Source: a virus. From it: DNA of 20,740 nt. A program made the translations under genes and the position numbers. The notes under the pieces are model-generated. The model was given only the letters and a program-made list of their open reading frames with translations, did not search any database and was not told where the DNA came from. Location: positions 1 to 20,740 of the IMG/VR virus record IMGVR_UViG_3300042397_002826; one strand, written 5' to 3'. Below, piece after piece: positions 1 through 7,794 of this stretch. Within the stretch, counting starts at the first letter, position 1; each line of letters begins with the position of its first letter.

Positions 1-50
1 ACAGATTCCTCACTCAATATTAATGGTGTGTATTGTAATGAAAATGGCAT
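1..50 (-). CDS. Start of an unidentified gene, cut by the window edge
   Basis: An ATG overlaps the stop codon of the upstream glycosyltransferase gene in the TAATG arrangement used at several other junctions here. The frame then stays open for 16 codons to the window edge, beginning M-P-F-S-L-Q-Y-T-P-L. This is too little to identify a family. The translational-coupling geometry is the main reason to believe it is real. It would continue the glycosyltransferase operon to the left. Confidence 0.5.
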   Translation of the reverse strand, partial: MPFSLQYTPLILSEES

Positions 51-1342
51 TAGTTAATTTTATTTAATTTAGGTATTTGCATTTTAGAGCTATTAACCTT
101 TGGTAAATTAAACGGAACTAATTTTGGCTGTGCCTTTACATAATTTTCCATTATTTCAATAAACTTATCATTCATTTTATCTAATGTGAAATTATTTAAT
201 GTATTGGTTCTCAAACCTTCTGATTTCTTTAAATAAGTATCATAGTTTTTATAAACATCATACATTTTATTTGCAGCCGTAGAATAATTTACACTAAACC
301 ATTGTGCTTCTTTCATAAGGAATTGGTCTGCTGCTGATTCATCAACTGCTGTCAAACTACCTTCTAATAAAACAGAATGTTCTGGTGGTAGGAAATCTAA
401 TTGTCCACTCCAACCACTAGCTATAATTGGTTTACCCGTCAAAGTAAATTCAGCCATTGGTCTACCATATCCTTCACCTTTAGCAAACGATACCATTGCT
501 TTAACTTTTGGATGGTGATATAAGTTACTCATATCAGTTTCTTCCATATCACCATGTACTAAATAAATGGATGGACATTTATCGCCAAATGCTTTAACTA
601 CATTTTCTATTTTTTCACGAGTTGCTTCTCTATCAATTACAGAGAATCCTGCCGATGATGTTTTAACAATAAGACCGGGTCTTTTATCTTTTGGCGTATG
701 TTGGAATACCGTAGCAAACGTTTTAATTGCCATACCAATATCTTTTCTATCTTGTCCCAAATTTCCTTTTAACCAATGTCCTACAATTAAAAAATTAAAA
801 TCTTCTTTTACATCAGCTAATACATCTTTACCACTTCCTTTAGAAAATATTTCAGTATCAACTCCTTCAAAAAGAACTTCAATTGGAGTGGTTGTTTTAA
901 TCTCTCCTACAATTTCTCCAGTTGCAGTATCCTTTTGTTGATATACAGTTCCTCCTAAATTTTGTTTAGTAAAATTAGATGGTACTATAATTAAATTCAT
1001 TTTGTTAGAACCATCAATAAAATCTTTTGGTGCTATTGTAGTTTCAACGCCGGCAGTTATACCAATGTTATAATGTCCTTTTGGTTCGAATTCGTTTGCT
1101 ACTGAAACTTGCATAAACACATCCGGCTTTTCTCCTACTTCTGTAATAACTCTTTCTAACATCCATCTTCCAAATTCACTCTCGCCATCAACTTGGTTTT
1201 GTGGGGTATTACCCCATCTTAAAGGTATAATTTTAATATCATACTTATCCATTTTGCGTAGGGATTTCATTAAATCTCTACAATGGTCACCGTAACCACT
1301 ACGAGTGAATATAGGTCCTTGAAATACTAATGTTGGTTTCAT
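50..1342 (-). CDS. GT4-type glycosyltransferase
   Basis: A 430-residue GT-B-fold glycosyltransferase, predicted to move a sugar from a nucleotide-sugar donor to an unknown acceptor. The N-terminal acceptor domain contains a G-Y-G-D-H stretch near residue 18. The C-terminal donor domain has the E-x7-E signature of retaining GT4 enzymes: E290 and E298 in EGYGRPMAE, followed by TGKPIIAS and a GQLDF segment. No signal peptide or membrane helix is visible, so it should act in the cytoplasm. It follows a second GT4 gene after 9 nt and overlaps the next start by one base, so the three are probably co-transcribed. Possible acceptors are modified phage DNA, virion proteins or host surface glycans; the sequence does not decide. 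The family is secure, the substrate unknown. Confidence 0.88.
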   Translation of the reverse strand: MKPTLVFQGPIFTRSGYGDHCRDLMKSLRKMDKYDIKIIPLRWGNTPQNQVDGESEFGRWMLERVITEVGEKPDVFMQVSVANEFEPKGHYNIGITAGVETTIAPKDFIDGSNKMNLIIVPSNFTKQNLGGTVYQQKDTATGEIVGEIKTTTPIEVLFEGVDTEIFSKGSGKDVLADVKEDFNFLIVGHWLKGNLGQDRKDIGMAIKTFATVFQHTPKDKRPGLIVKTSSAGFSVIDREATREKIENVVKAFGDKCPSIYLVHGDMEETDMSNLYHHPKVKAMVSFAKGEGYGRPMAEFTLTGKPIIASGWSGQLDFLPPEHSVLLEGSLTAVDESAADQFLMKEAQWFSVNYSTAANKMYDVYKNYDTYLKKSEGLRTNTLNNFTLDKMNDKFIEIMENYVKAQPKLVPFNLPKVNSSKMQIPKLNKIN

Positions 1343-1351
1343 TTATATAAC

Positions 1352-2734
1352 TTATTTAATTTTAAATACTTCGAATCTTTCTCTTGGTTTCCAATTTTCA
1401 AAAACTGATTCGATTCCGTTTTCTAATTGCTGACACATATTCTTATGTGTTAAACCCATATCACCCATAAATGCTTCTCTACCCTTTAATCCGTTTGCTT
1501 TACGAGTTTCTTTTGGTGTGTTGTACATTTCCTCAATTGCTTCCGCAACTTCCTCTACATCAACTCTATCATCCCAAATATAAGGTGTTGGTACTGAGCC
1601 TGCTAATGCCAATGCTCTACTCCATACCGGTCTAACCCAAGGACCCGGTTTAGCTTTACCTTCCCATTTTCTCCACTCATGCAACGAACCAATCTTAATA
1701 TAATCTTCTGCAGTTAATAACTTACCATCAACTTCAAATCCACATTGGTCTTGCAATCCACCAGTTACGTTTACAATAATTGGAGTACCAGTCATTACTG
1801 ATTCTGCAGTTGCTAATCCAAATCCTTCATTATTAGCGATATTGATTGTTACATCTGCTAAGTTATAGATAAGATTTAATTCTTCTTGAGGTCTTCTTTT
1901 TTCAGAAAATATGATATTACAATTTGGTGCTACTGCATCAATTACTGCAGGTAAATCAGTTCCATTTTCATCAACAGGTTGTGTGTGCATTACTAATACA
2001 CATTTATCTGCTTTTTCCTTACCAATCTTATCACAAAACTTTTGGAATGCTACAATAACGTCTGCCGGTTGCTTTCTACGAATATTTCGGTTACTCCAAT
2101 ATAATACAAAATCATATTCTTTATCACCTAAAATTTCTTTACGGAATTCAGCCGATACTTCAGTTGGTTTGTATAAATTGAAATCAATACCATGTGGCAC
2201 ATAATCAACTTGCCAATCTTTTTTAGGTTTCCAAGTTGGTTTAGTATCTAATGCTGATAATCTTTTAATGATACCATATGTTTGGCGAGAGATACATCCA
2301 ATCCAATCACAACTTTCATAGAAGTTACGATTATATAATGGGTCTGGTAAGTCATCCCAAATTGCGTAGAATAGTAAAGGAACATTTTGTCTGATTTCAT
2401 GTTCTATATCATACAACCATGTCCAATAACGAGGGTCAGTAAAGTGTACAATTGCATCGGGCTTTTCTGCATTGATTAATTGTCTAATCAAATCAGCATT
2501 ACCATAACCATTCCAAGGAAGGATTTTAACACTAGCATCAGCGATACCATATCTTTCTTGGATATCTTGGCTAACATCTAAAACTTTACCAGCTTCGGGG
2601 TGATTAATTGCGGCTCCTACTTGAAACCAATCATATTTGTGTGCAGTTCCCAAAACTAATTCTTTGGAAACGGTGGCAATACCACTTGCCATTCTTAAGT
2701 CATCTGATAATAACAGAATTTTCTTTTTTGCCAT
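1352..2734 (-). CDS. GT4-type glycosyltransferase
   Basis: A 460-residue cytoplasmic glycosyltransferase of the GT-B/GT4 type. Visible signatures are a glycine-containing N-terminal loop (about residues 12-20, RMASGIATV), the inter-domain segment VPHGIDFNLYKP at 179-190, and the donor-site E-x7-E motif (E303 and E311 in EGFGLATAE) followed by TGTPIIV and TGGLQD. These are standard for retaining enzymes using nucleotide-sugar donors. It lies 9 nt upstream of the other GT4 gene and 15 nt downstream of a small ribbon-helix-helix-like gene. The two GT4 proteins are similar only at fold level, so they probably use different donors or acceptors. The acceptor cannot be inferred. Confidence 0.88.
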   Translation of the reverse strand: MAKKKILLLSDDLRMASGIATVSKELVLGTAHKYDWFQVGAAINHPEAGKVLDVSQDIQERYGIADASVKILPWNGYGNADLIRQLINAEKPDAIVHFTDPRYWTWLYDIEHEIRQNVPLLFYAIWDDLPDPLYNRNFYESCDWIGCISRQTYGIIKRLSALDTKPTWKPKKDWQVDYVPHGIDFNLYKPTEVSAEFRKEILGDKEYDFVLYWSNRNIRRKQPADVIVAFQKFCDKIGKEKADKCVLVMHTQPVDENGTDLPAVIDAVAPNCNIIFSEKRRPQEELNLIYNLADVTINIANNEGFGLATAESVMTGTPIIVNVTGGLQDQCGFEVDGKLLTAEDYIKIGSLHEWRKWEGKAKPGPWVRPVWSRALALAGSVPTPYIWDDRVDVEEVAEAIEEMYNTPKETRKANGLKGREAFMGDMGLTHKNMCQQLENGIESVFENWKPRERFEVFKIK

Positions 2735-2749
2735 AACTTATTTGTGTTG

Positions 2750-2953
2750 TTAAAATTGTGAACCTGAAATTTGTAATTTTAAGTATTCATTCATCTCCTC
2801 TCTGAATTCGATATCAGTTACATATCTCTCCACAGTTCTATTAACTAGCTTTTGAAGTGTAACATCCGAAGTAAAGGAAACTTTTTTGAAACTTGAATAT
2901 ACATCTTTCAGTATTTTCACCGTTGTCAGTTTTGTGTTTTCTTGATTCATCAT
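2750..2953 (-). CDS. Small protein, possible ribbon-helix-helix regulator
   Basis: A 67-residue protein. After a short polar N-terminus comes a stretch that could form a beta strand (K-L-T-T-V-K-I, residues 8-14), then two amphipathic helices separated by a turn (about 15-27 and 32-47). This is the size and order of a ribbon-helix-helix DNA-binding domain. There is no catalytic motif and I do not recognise the family from sequence. Two Met codons begin the frame; the first is used here, but the second is equally possible. It sits 49 nt after the PD-(D/E)XK nuclease gene and 15 nt before two glycosyltransferase genes, so it is probably in their transcript. An autoregulatory role is a guess. 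Confidence 0.6.
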   Translation of the reverse strand: MMNQENTKLTTVKILKDVYSSFKKVSFTSDVTLQKLVNRTVERYVTDIEFREEMNEYLKLQISGSQF

Positions 2954-3002
2954 TAATATATTTATATATATAAGTATAATGATTTAAAAAAAACATAAAT
3001 TT

Positions 3003-3875
3003 TTATTTTGTAGCCTTTTTATCACATATTCCCCTATTACCAAACTCACAGAACTTACAATTCTTTTTAGCTGCACCCGGTACTTTAGGAAATTCGATAT
3101 CCTTAAACCCACCACCATCATCAAACACAGTATTAATGAATTCCATAAACTCATCATATACCTTCTTAACAGATGGAGAACCATGTGCCGGAATATGTTT
3201 TGATACGTGTGGTACTGGAAATGCGGAATCTTCTGGTAATTTCCTACGAAGGATTTGATATTCCACTTTAATCTTTTGTAATGGAATATTAAATAATTCT
3301 GAATAGTATTTCTTATATAAAAGGATTTGGGAATTTTTCATCTTATCAGCTTTTTGATACTGATTCCATCCCATAGTAGATGTTTTAAGGTCAATGATAA
3401 TAATTTCATTAGATGCCAAATCCCTTAATACGATATCTATGAATCCAATAAAGTGTACACCCTCTTTAATAGTTGCATTTAAAGGAATCTCAATACCTAC
3501 CAATTCAAATCCACTCTTTGAATAGAATTTATGCATGTGCTTATTTAACCATTGTAGAATACGCCTACCATCACCATAAAATTCTTCCAATTGTTCTTGA
3601 GTACAAGGAGTTCCCTCACTCATTTTTTCAACTTCACCTTTGTAGTTTTCTCTCATTCGTTCCAATAAGAGTTTATCCATATTAATTTCATCAGCCTGCT
3701 TTTTAGAAACACCATACATAACTGATAAGTAATGTTGAATTGTTTCATGCATAGCAGAACCAAAGATTGTATGTACATTAGATGAGCTTTCACCCAATTT
3801 ATCTATGTAGTTTAACTTATATTGATGAGGGCAGCTACTCCACATTGAGTACTGCGAAAATGATACTTTTGCCAT
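3003..3875 (-). CDS. PD-(D/E)XK nuclease, RecB/Cas4-like, with Fe-S-type cysteines
   Basis: A 290-residue nuclease of the RecB/AddB/Cas4 branch of the PD-(D/E)XK superfamily, expected to cut or resect DNA with a metal ion. Active-site candidates appear in the usual order: H43 (SAMHE), E129 (GIEIPL), D147 (GFIDIV), then D162 and K164 (IDLKTS). One cysteine near the N-terminus (C15, SSCPHQY) and three near the C-terminus (C273, C276, C284) match the 1+3 layout that holds a 4Fe-4S cluster in Cas4 and AddB. No helicase is fused to it. It has its own promoter immediately upstream and follows the clamp-loader genes, so DNA processing during replication or recombination is likely. There is no cas1 or cas2 here, so a CRISPR role is not supported. 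Confidence 0.85.
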   Translation of the reverse strand: MAKVSFSQYSMWSSCPHQYKLNYIDKLGESSSNVHTIFGSAMHETIQHYLSVMYGVSKKQADEINMDKLLLERMRENYKGEVEKMSEGTPCTQEQLEEFYGDGRRILQWLNKHMHKFYSKSGFELVGIEIPLNATIKEGVHFIGFIDIVLRDLASNEIIIIDLKTSTMGWNQYQKADKMKNSQILLYKKYYSELFNIPLQKIKVEYQILRRKLPEDSAFPVPHVSKHIPAHGSPSVKKVYDEFMEFINTVFDDGGGFKDIEFPKVPGAAKKNCKFCEFGNRGICDKKATK

Positions 3876-3887
3876 TATGTTTATTTA

Positions 3888-3923
3888 TGTAAAGATACGA
3901 AAAATACTCCAATAAACCAAATT
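3888..3923 (-). promoter_or_regulatory. Bacteroidota-type promoter (copy 1)
   Basis: Read on the minus strand: a TTTG -33 box, 20 bp, then TATCTTTA (one mismatch to TAnnTTTG). The -33 side abuts the stop codon of the upstream gene. The -7 box ends about 15 nt before the nuclease ATG. The spacer half nearest the -7 box (ATTTTTCGTAT) is identical to the other three copies. The -33 half is the most diverged of the four. Confidence 0.75.
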
Positions 3924-4371
3924 AAACTTTGAGTTTTAGAGCTGTAATTGTTTTTGTTTCCGTACCATAAGCCTCAGCTATTTCCTTAATATGCATCTTA
4001 CCAGTTGTAGTTTGATATAGGATATGAGTGTAATCTTCAGCTTCCGTTTCGGAAACTTCATAATACCGAGCCACCAATTTGATAACCCATAATTCATACT
4101 TTTCGGATGAAGCTGGTTTCATATATTTTAGAAATGCTCTTGTCTTTGGAATTAATCCAATTAGACAAAGATACATTGCTTTTGGAGGAGCCTCTTGTAT
4201 GTACGGTTGTATATCTGCAATAAGTTCTATCCATTCGGGTTTCATAGAAAGAAAACGGAGTATCATATAGTTACTCCAAGTTTTCTTATCACTTTCCCCC
4301 AATGAATCCCAATACTTTGGGTCTTTCTTATCACATATTGCGTTTAGATGGTCGAATAGTGTTTGTGCCAT
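3922..4371 (-). CDS. 62: Probable clamp-loader small subunit (gp62-like)
   Basis: A 149-residue, largely helical protein with no catalytic motif. It begins with a segment (LFDHLNAI) followed by a run resembling the phage clamp-loader A subunit (Phage_clamp_A/T4 gp62), including NYMILRFLSMKPEWIELIAD. T4 gp62 is somewhat longer (187 residues), but shorter versions occur in marine T4-like phages. In T4, one gp62 joins four gp44 subunits to load the sliding clamp. Context supports the call: it lies just downstream of the gp44-like gene, with only a small zinc-ribbon gene between. The call rests on context and weak similarity; the alternative is an unrelated phage protein of similar size. Confidence 0.68.
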   Translation of the reverse strand: MAQTLFDHLNAICDKKDPKYWDSLGESDKKTWSNYMILRFLSMKPEWIELIADIQPYIQEAPPKAMYLCLIGLIPKTRAFLKYMKPASSEKYELWVIKLVARYYEVSETEAEDYTHILYQTTTGKMHIKEIAEAYGTETKTITALKLKV

Positions 4372-4372
4372 A

Positions 4373-4639
4373 TTATGCTTCTTCTTCTACTTTTAAACCC
4401 GGAGGTAATAAATCATTAAGAACTTCACCACAATCTCCACAAAGGAATAACTCTACCGGCAGTACTTCATCTTTTGGTTTACCAGTTAATAATTTTGAAA
4501 TCTTACGAAATCCAAAACCTTGTACGAAAATTTCACCACCGCATTTTTTACATCCGATTGCTTCGGTTTTCTCTAATGGAATTGGTTTTTCTTCTTGTCC
4601 TCCGATTGGTTGTCCACCTGCTCCTAAAATGTTAGCCAT
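4373..4639 (-). CDS. Small zinc-ribbon-like protein
   Basis: An 88-residue protein with two CxxC knuckles, C30/C33 and C67/C70, spaced like a zinc ribbon that would bind one Zn ion through four cysteines. The N-terminus is glycine- and glutamate-rich and probably flexible; the C-terminus is acidic. No enzyme signature is visible and I do not recognise a named family. Its ATG overlaps the stop codon of the gp44-like gene (TAATG), and its stop lies 1 nt before the gp62-like start. It is therefore translated together with both clamp-loader subunits. An accessory role in replication or transcription is plausible but inferred only from position. Confidence 0.72.
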   Translation of the reverse strand: MANILGAGGQPIGGQEEKPIPLEKTEAIGCKKCGGEIFVQGFGFRKISKLLTGKPKDEVLPVELFLCGDCGEVLNDLLPPGLKVEEEA

Positions 4640-5577
4640 TATAATATATTTAAAATTTGAATTAATGTAGCTGCTGCGATAATTTCTTTATCAATTGCAG
4701 TTGCTGATTTATTTACACCATCACCTAAAAGTAAAATTACATTAGATGTATTTTCTCCCCCGTACTCATCTACTTTATTATAGAGAGTAGTATATAAGTC
4801 CGTAAAGTCAGTTACCTTAGAATCTATAAGAGCCTGCCTTAACTTCATATATTTATTTCTTTTATCATCTTTGGATTTAAGGATATCCACAATTTTGTTT
4901 TTGTAATCATTATCTAAAAGGTTCTGTACATCTAATTGTAGTTTACCTTTATTAGAGTTTAATTGGCAAGTATTTAATATCTTACGAATATCAGGATAAG
5001 CTGCGTCAATGATTGGAACTAAATCCTTCACATCAAATTCAATTTCCTCATTCTTTAAGATTTTGCTAATTTGTACAGCTACATCTTTTTTAGTTGGAGG
5101 AATGATTTGAAATGTTTGACAACGAGATTGTACCGGTTCTATAATCTTCTCAACATAGTTACAAGTTAATATGAAACGGCAATGTCCACTAAAAGTTTCC
5201 ATTAAGTTTCTTAAGATAGCTTGGCCAGGTCCAGTTAAATAATCGGCCTCATCTAATAAGATAATCTTATATGGTTTGAATCCCATTGAAGATGCAAAGT
5301 TTTTAATTTTATCTCTCAATGTATCAACGCCATTTTCATCAGATGCGTTGATAATCATATAATCACAATCAATTGATTTTACGATTAACTTTGCTAATGT
5401 TGTTTTACCAGTACCAGCTTTTCCGTATAATAGCAAATGCGGAACATCTCCAGTTTGTATATATCCTGCAACTTTAGTTTTAAGATGCTCATTACCTACA
5501 TAATCATCCAATTTATTTGGGCGATATTTCTCTACCCAAAGACTATGATTCTTTTGTTCTTCTTTAAATTCAAACAT
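4639..5577 (-). CDS. 44: Clamp-loader large subunit, AAA+ ATPase (gp44-like)
   Basis: A 312-residue AAA+ ATPase of the RFC small-subunit/T4 gp44 type. It uses ATP to open the sliding clamp and load it on primer-template DNA. Signatures in order: LWVEKYRP near residue 13 (typical RFC start), Walker A GKAGTGKTT at 52-60, Walker B IILLDEAD at 105-112, sensor 1 at N140, and the SRC arginine-finger motif at 151-153. Length matches T4 gp44 (319 residues). It lies 11 nt after dut and overlaps the following zinc-ribbon gene by one base. The T4 order 45-44-62 is kept, but dut and three other genes have been inserted between clamp and loader. Very secure. Confidence 0.95.
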   Translation of the reverse strand: MFEFKEEQKNHSLWVEKYRPNKLDDYVGNEHLKTKVAGYIQTGDVPHLLLYGKAGTGKTTLAKLIVKSIDCDYMIINASDENGVDTLRDKIKNFASSMGFKPYKIILLDEADYLTGPGQAILRNLMETFSGHCRFILTCNYVEKIIEPVQSRCQTFQIIPPTKKDVAVQISKILKNEEIEFDVKDLVPIIDAAYPDIRKILNTCQLNSNKGKLQLDVQNLLDNDYKNKIVDILKSKDDKRNKYMKLRQALIDSKVTDFTDLYTTLYNKVDEYGGENTSNVILLLGDGVNKSATAIDKEIIAAATLIQILNIL

Positions 5578-5588
5578 ATTTTATTTTT

Positions 5589-6053
5589 TTATTTTCCAGT
5601 ACTTCCAAACCCACCTTCACCTCTTTCAGTATCAGATAATTCATCTACTGCATCAAACTCAATTGGAGGATGTGGGATAATCATAATTTGTGCTACTCTA
5701 TCACCTACTTTGTAGAAATCATTTGGTTGTATTTCTTTAACTTTCATCTCATCATACATCCCTTCACCACCAAATAACTTATTGAATGTAGCTTGTAGTT
5801 CACCTCTATATCCACTATCAATTACACCTACTGAATTACTTAATTGTAAACCAGTCTTTCTAATTGATGAACGAGGAAATACTAACCCCACAAATCCTTT
5901 AGGAATTTCTAATGCAATCCCCAATCCATATGTTATTTGAGTTGGAGTATCTGATATAATTGATGTTGCGATTAAATCCATACCAGCATCACCATCTTTA
6001 GCGTAAGATGGAATTTGTGCTAATGGATTAATCTTCTTTATTCGTACTTTCAT
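5589..6053 (-). CDS. dut: Deoxyuridine 5'-triphosphate nucleotidohydrolase (dUTPase)
   Basis: A 154-residue trimeric-type dUTPase that converts dUTP to dUMP and pyrophosphate. It keeps uracil out of phage DNA and feeds dTMP synthesis. All five family motifs are present: motif 1 DAGMDLI (22-28), motif 2 PRSSI (60-64), motif 3 GVIDSGYRGEL (76-86, with catalytic D79 and the uracil-stacking Y82), motif 4 GDRVAQIMI (117-125), and the glycine-rich, phosphate-binding motif 5 near the C-terminus (144-153). Length is normal for the family. Its start lies 26 nt inside the upstream gene, implying translational coupling. It sits with replication genes, and nrdJ lies further upstream. Confidence 0.97.
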   Translation of the reverse strand: MKVRIKKINPLAQIPSYAKDGDAGMDLIATSIISDTPTQITYGLGIALEIPKGFVGLVFPRSSIRKTGLQLSNSVGVIDSGYRGELQATFNKLFGGEGMYDEMKVKEIQPNDFYKVGDRVAQIMIIPHPPIEFDAVDELSDTERGEGGFGSTGK

Positions 6054-6384
6054 TTTCTATATCTTTTTTTAATGATTCTGCTTGCTTAGTTTGAAATTCT
6101 CTCATTGCTTTACCATCAGCTGAAAGCTCTCTAGCAAATAATTTAAACTTCTTACCAGTTTCTTTATTTGTAAAAGAAATATAAGCATCTTTTGTGTTAC
6201 TGACTGTAAATGTAACAGTTGGGTCTTCATCAGTCATATCTTCACTAGTCCAAGCAAATATTTGTGGTTCATCTTCATCAAATTGGAATACCCATTCGCA
6301 TTGTTCTAATTTTTCAGGTGGTGTCATTTTTAATTCACCAATTGGTTCTAAATTTTCTTCTTGTGTTTTTTTAGTTTTTGCCAT
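6028..6384 (-). CDS. Unknown acidic protein
   Basis: A 118-residue protein rich in Glu, Asp and Lys, with no signal peptide, membrane segment or catalytic motif. The middle (about residues 29-85) alternates hydrophobic and polar residues as in a small beta-rich domain (for example TVTFTV, DAYISF, KKFKLFA). The C-terminal 30 residues are probably helical and charged. I do not recognise it. The frame is supported by tight packing: 11 nt after the DruA-like gene and a 26-nt overlap with dut. It could be a small accessory or binding protein of the replication module, but nothing in its sequence shows this. Confidence 0.7.
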   Translation of the reverse strand: MAKTKKTQEENLEPIGELKMTPPEKLEQCEWVFQFDEDEPQIFAWTSEDMTDEDPTVTFTVSNTKDAYISFTNKETGKKFKLFARELSADGKAMREFQTKQAESLKKDIENESTNKED

Positions 6385-6395
6385 AATTTTATTTT

Positions 6396-7607
6396 TTATC
6401 TTCCTACTTCTGCTAAGTATTTTGCTTTCATTTCTTCCCAGCTAATTCCAATAGCATCTATGTAGAATAAGTGTTCAGGTTTAATTCTTCCTTCATCATG
6501 TAGTTTTGTATATCTACTGATTGCATGTTTCTTCCACCATTTGTTAATGTATTCAGTACCTTGCTTAAACTTATCTTTAAGGATTAGTTTATCTTCGGTA
6601 ATTTCGTTTCTAAGATATTCACATCCGTTCTCATACATCATAGCCATATAAACACCTCTCTTAAATCCGTGATGATATTGAGTTGCCTTAATACCACACT
6701 CTTTAAAGATTTGCCCTAATATCTTTTGCTTGATACCACTAACAGGTCCGTTAGCTTCGTATCCCATATTAGCACCATTACGAGCTCTTTCATCTGATAT
6801 ATTATCTTTATACCATTGTGCTCTATTTTCTTTAATCCATTGATGCCACGGGTCATAGAATTTATCATCGGGCTTCAAACTAATCTTACCAGCTGATTCA
6901 CCTAATGTTTTAAATAAAGGGATACCATTGTATTGTGAATGGATACCATACAAAGATGTTGTACCTACTGCAATCAAAACATTATCATACTTTGATTTCC
7001 AATAGTTTCTAACTTCAGGAACAGTTGTCATCATAGCGATTAACTTACCACCTAAGAAATTATAACCTAATGGCTGAGTACATACAATAGTAGAAGCGAT
7101 AGTAGTGTTGTTTAATTTACCATCAACAAATTTATTATCCTTACTCCAACCAATGAAGTTATCTCTAACTCCCATAGCAGTAACATCGGATGCTAATGAA
7201 ATTTGTCCTAATAGTTTTCCACTCACTCTATCCTTTACATTAATCTTTACATTACGACCAGGGTTTGCTGTAAAATCCATTGTGTGAATCATACGTCTTA
7301 CCGCTGCCCACTTAGTAGATTCCTTCGGGTCATCAACAATCTCAACGTAAGGGTCTAACGATTCAATTTCTTTTATCGTTAGCTCCTTATTGTTGATATC
7401 AGTTGGTTTCCATTGTAAATCATAATAAGATGCGATTTGGGATTTTGCTTGAATCATATTAGGTTCTTGCAATTCTACCCACTTCTTATACAACGTTTGT
7501 TCTTGCACAGACATTGTCATAAGGTAGTCCATATTTTCTTTTAACTTTGCTTTTTCAGATTCAAAGTCAAAGACAGGTTTTTGTGGTTCAGTATCCCAAA
7601 AGCTCAT
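6396..7607 (-). CDS. DruA-like (DUF4338) protein
   Basis: A 403-residue protein whose middle resembles the DUF4338 domain found in DruA of the Druantia anti-phage system. The resembling parts, as I recall the family, are: GKLLGQISLAS near residue 130, then RDNFIGWS, a segment of the type NNTTIASTIVCTQPLGYNFLGG, a YWKSKY element, and GIHSQYNGIPLFKTLGESAGK. The N-terminal 110 residues (helical) and the C-terminal 150 residues are additional. The biochemical activity of DUF4338 is not something I can state. The gene is embedded between the sliding-clamp and dut genes with gaps of 6 and 11 nt, so it looks like part of the phage replication transcript rather than a mobile defence island. The similarity is from memory and needs a profile search. 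Confidence 0.6.
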   Translation of the reverse strand: MSFWDTEPQKPVFDFESEKAKLKENMDYLMTMSVQEQTLYKKWVELQEPNMIQAKSQIASYYDLQWKPTDINNKELTIKEIESLDPYVEIVDDPKESTKWAAVRRMIHTMDFTANPGRNVKINVKDRVSGKLLGQISLASDVTAMGVRDNFIGWSKDNKFVDGKLNNTTIASTIVCTQPLGYNFLGGKLIAMMTTVPEVRNYWKSKYDNVLIAVGTTSLYGIHSQYNGIPLFKTLGESAGKISLKPDDKFYDPWHQWIKENRAQWYKDNISDERARNGANMGYEANGPVSGIKQKILGQIFKECGIKATQYHHGFKRGVYMAMMYENGCEYLRNEITEDKLILKDKFKQGTEYINKWWKKHAISRYTKLHDEGRIKPEHLFYIDAIGISWEEMKAKYLAEVGR

Positions 7608-7613
7608 ATTATA

Positions 7614-7793
7614 TTATTTTACGATTGCTTGAATATTATCGGTTGTTATTGATGGTATGTAGATATATAATTCTTTACCAGCATTTTCTACAAGGAATTT
7701 TTCTAAATTCAAATTGTAGAATTCTGCTTGATACATAATACCATCGATTTCCCAATTTAGGTTATCTATCATTTTATAATGCTGATTAGCCAT
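7614..7793 (-). CDS. 59-residue unknown protein between clamp and DruA-like genes
   Basis: A short ORF beginning M-A-N-Q-H-Y-K-M-I-D-N-L-N-W-E-I and ending Q-A-I-V-K before TAA. It starts 1 nt after the sliding-clamp stop and ends 6 nt before the next ATG, filling an otherwise empty 187-nt gap exactly as a gene would. It has hydrophobic/polar alternation (EIDGIMYQAEFYNL and ELYIYIPSIT) suggesting a small beta-rich fold. No known motif is visible. In T4 a small gene (rpbA) also follows gene 45, but I see no sequence basis for equating them. Confidence 0.65.
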   Translation of the reverse strand: MANQHYKMIDNLNWEIDGIMYQAEFYNLNLEKFLVENAGKELYIYIPSITTDNIQAIVK

Positions 7794-7794
7794 A

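Noticed and set aside
2959-2966. TATAAATA on the minus strand, the T4 late-promoter word, just upstream of the ribbon-helix-helix-like gene
   Set aside because: It ends only 6 nt before the ATG, lies in a very A/T-rich run, and the same word appears by chance elsewhere (for example 17319-17326 inside another leader).
3003-3875. CRISPR-associated Cas4
   Set aside because: The nuclease resembles Cas4 in layout, but there is no cas1, cas2, repeat array or other cas gene in the window.
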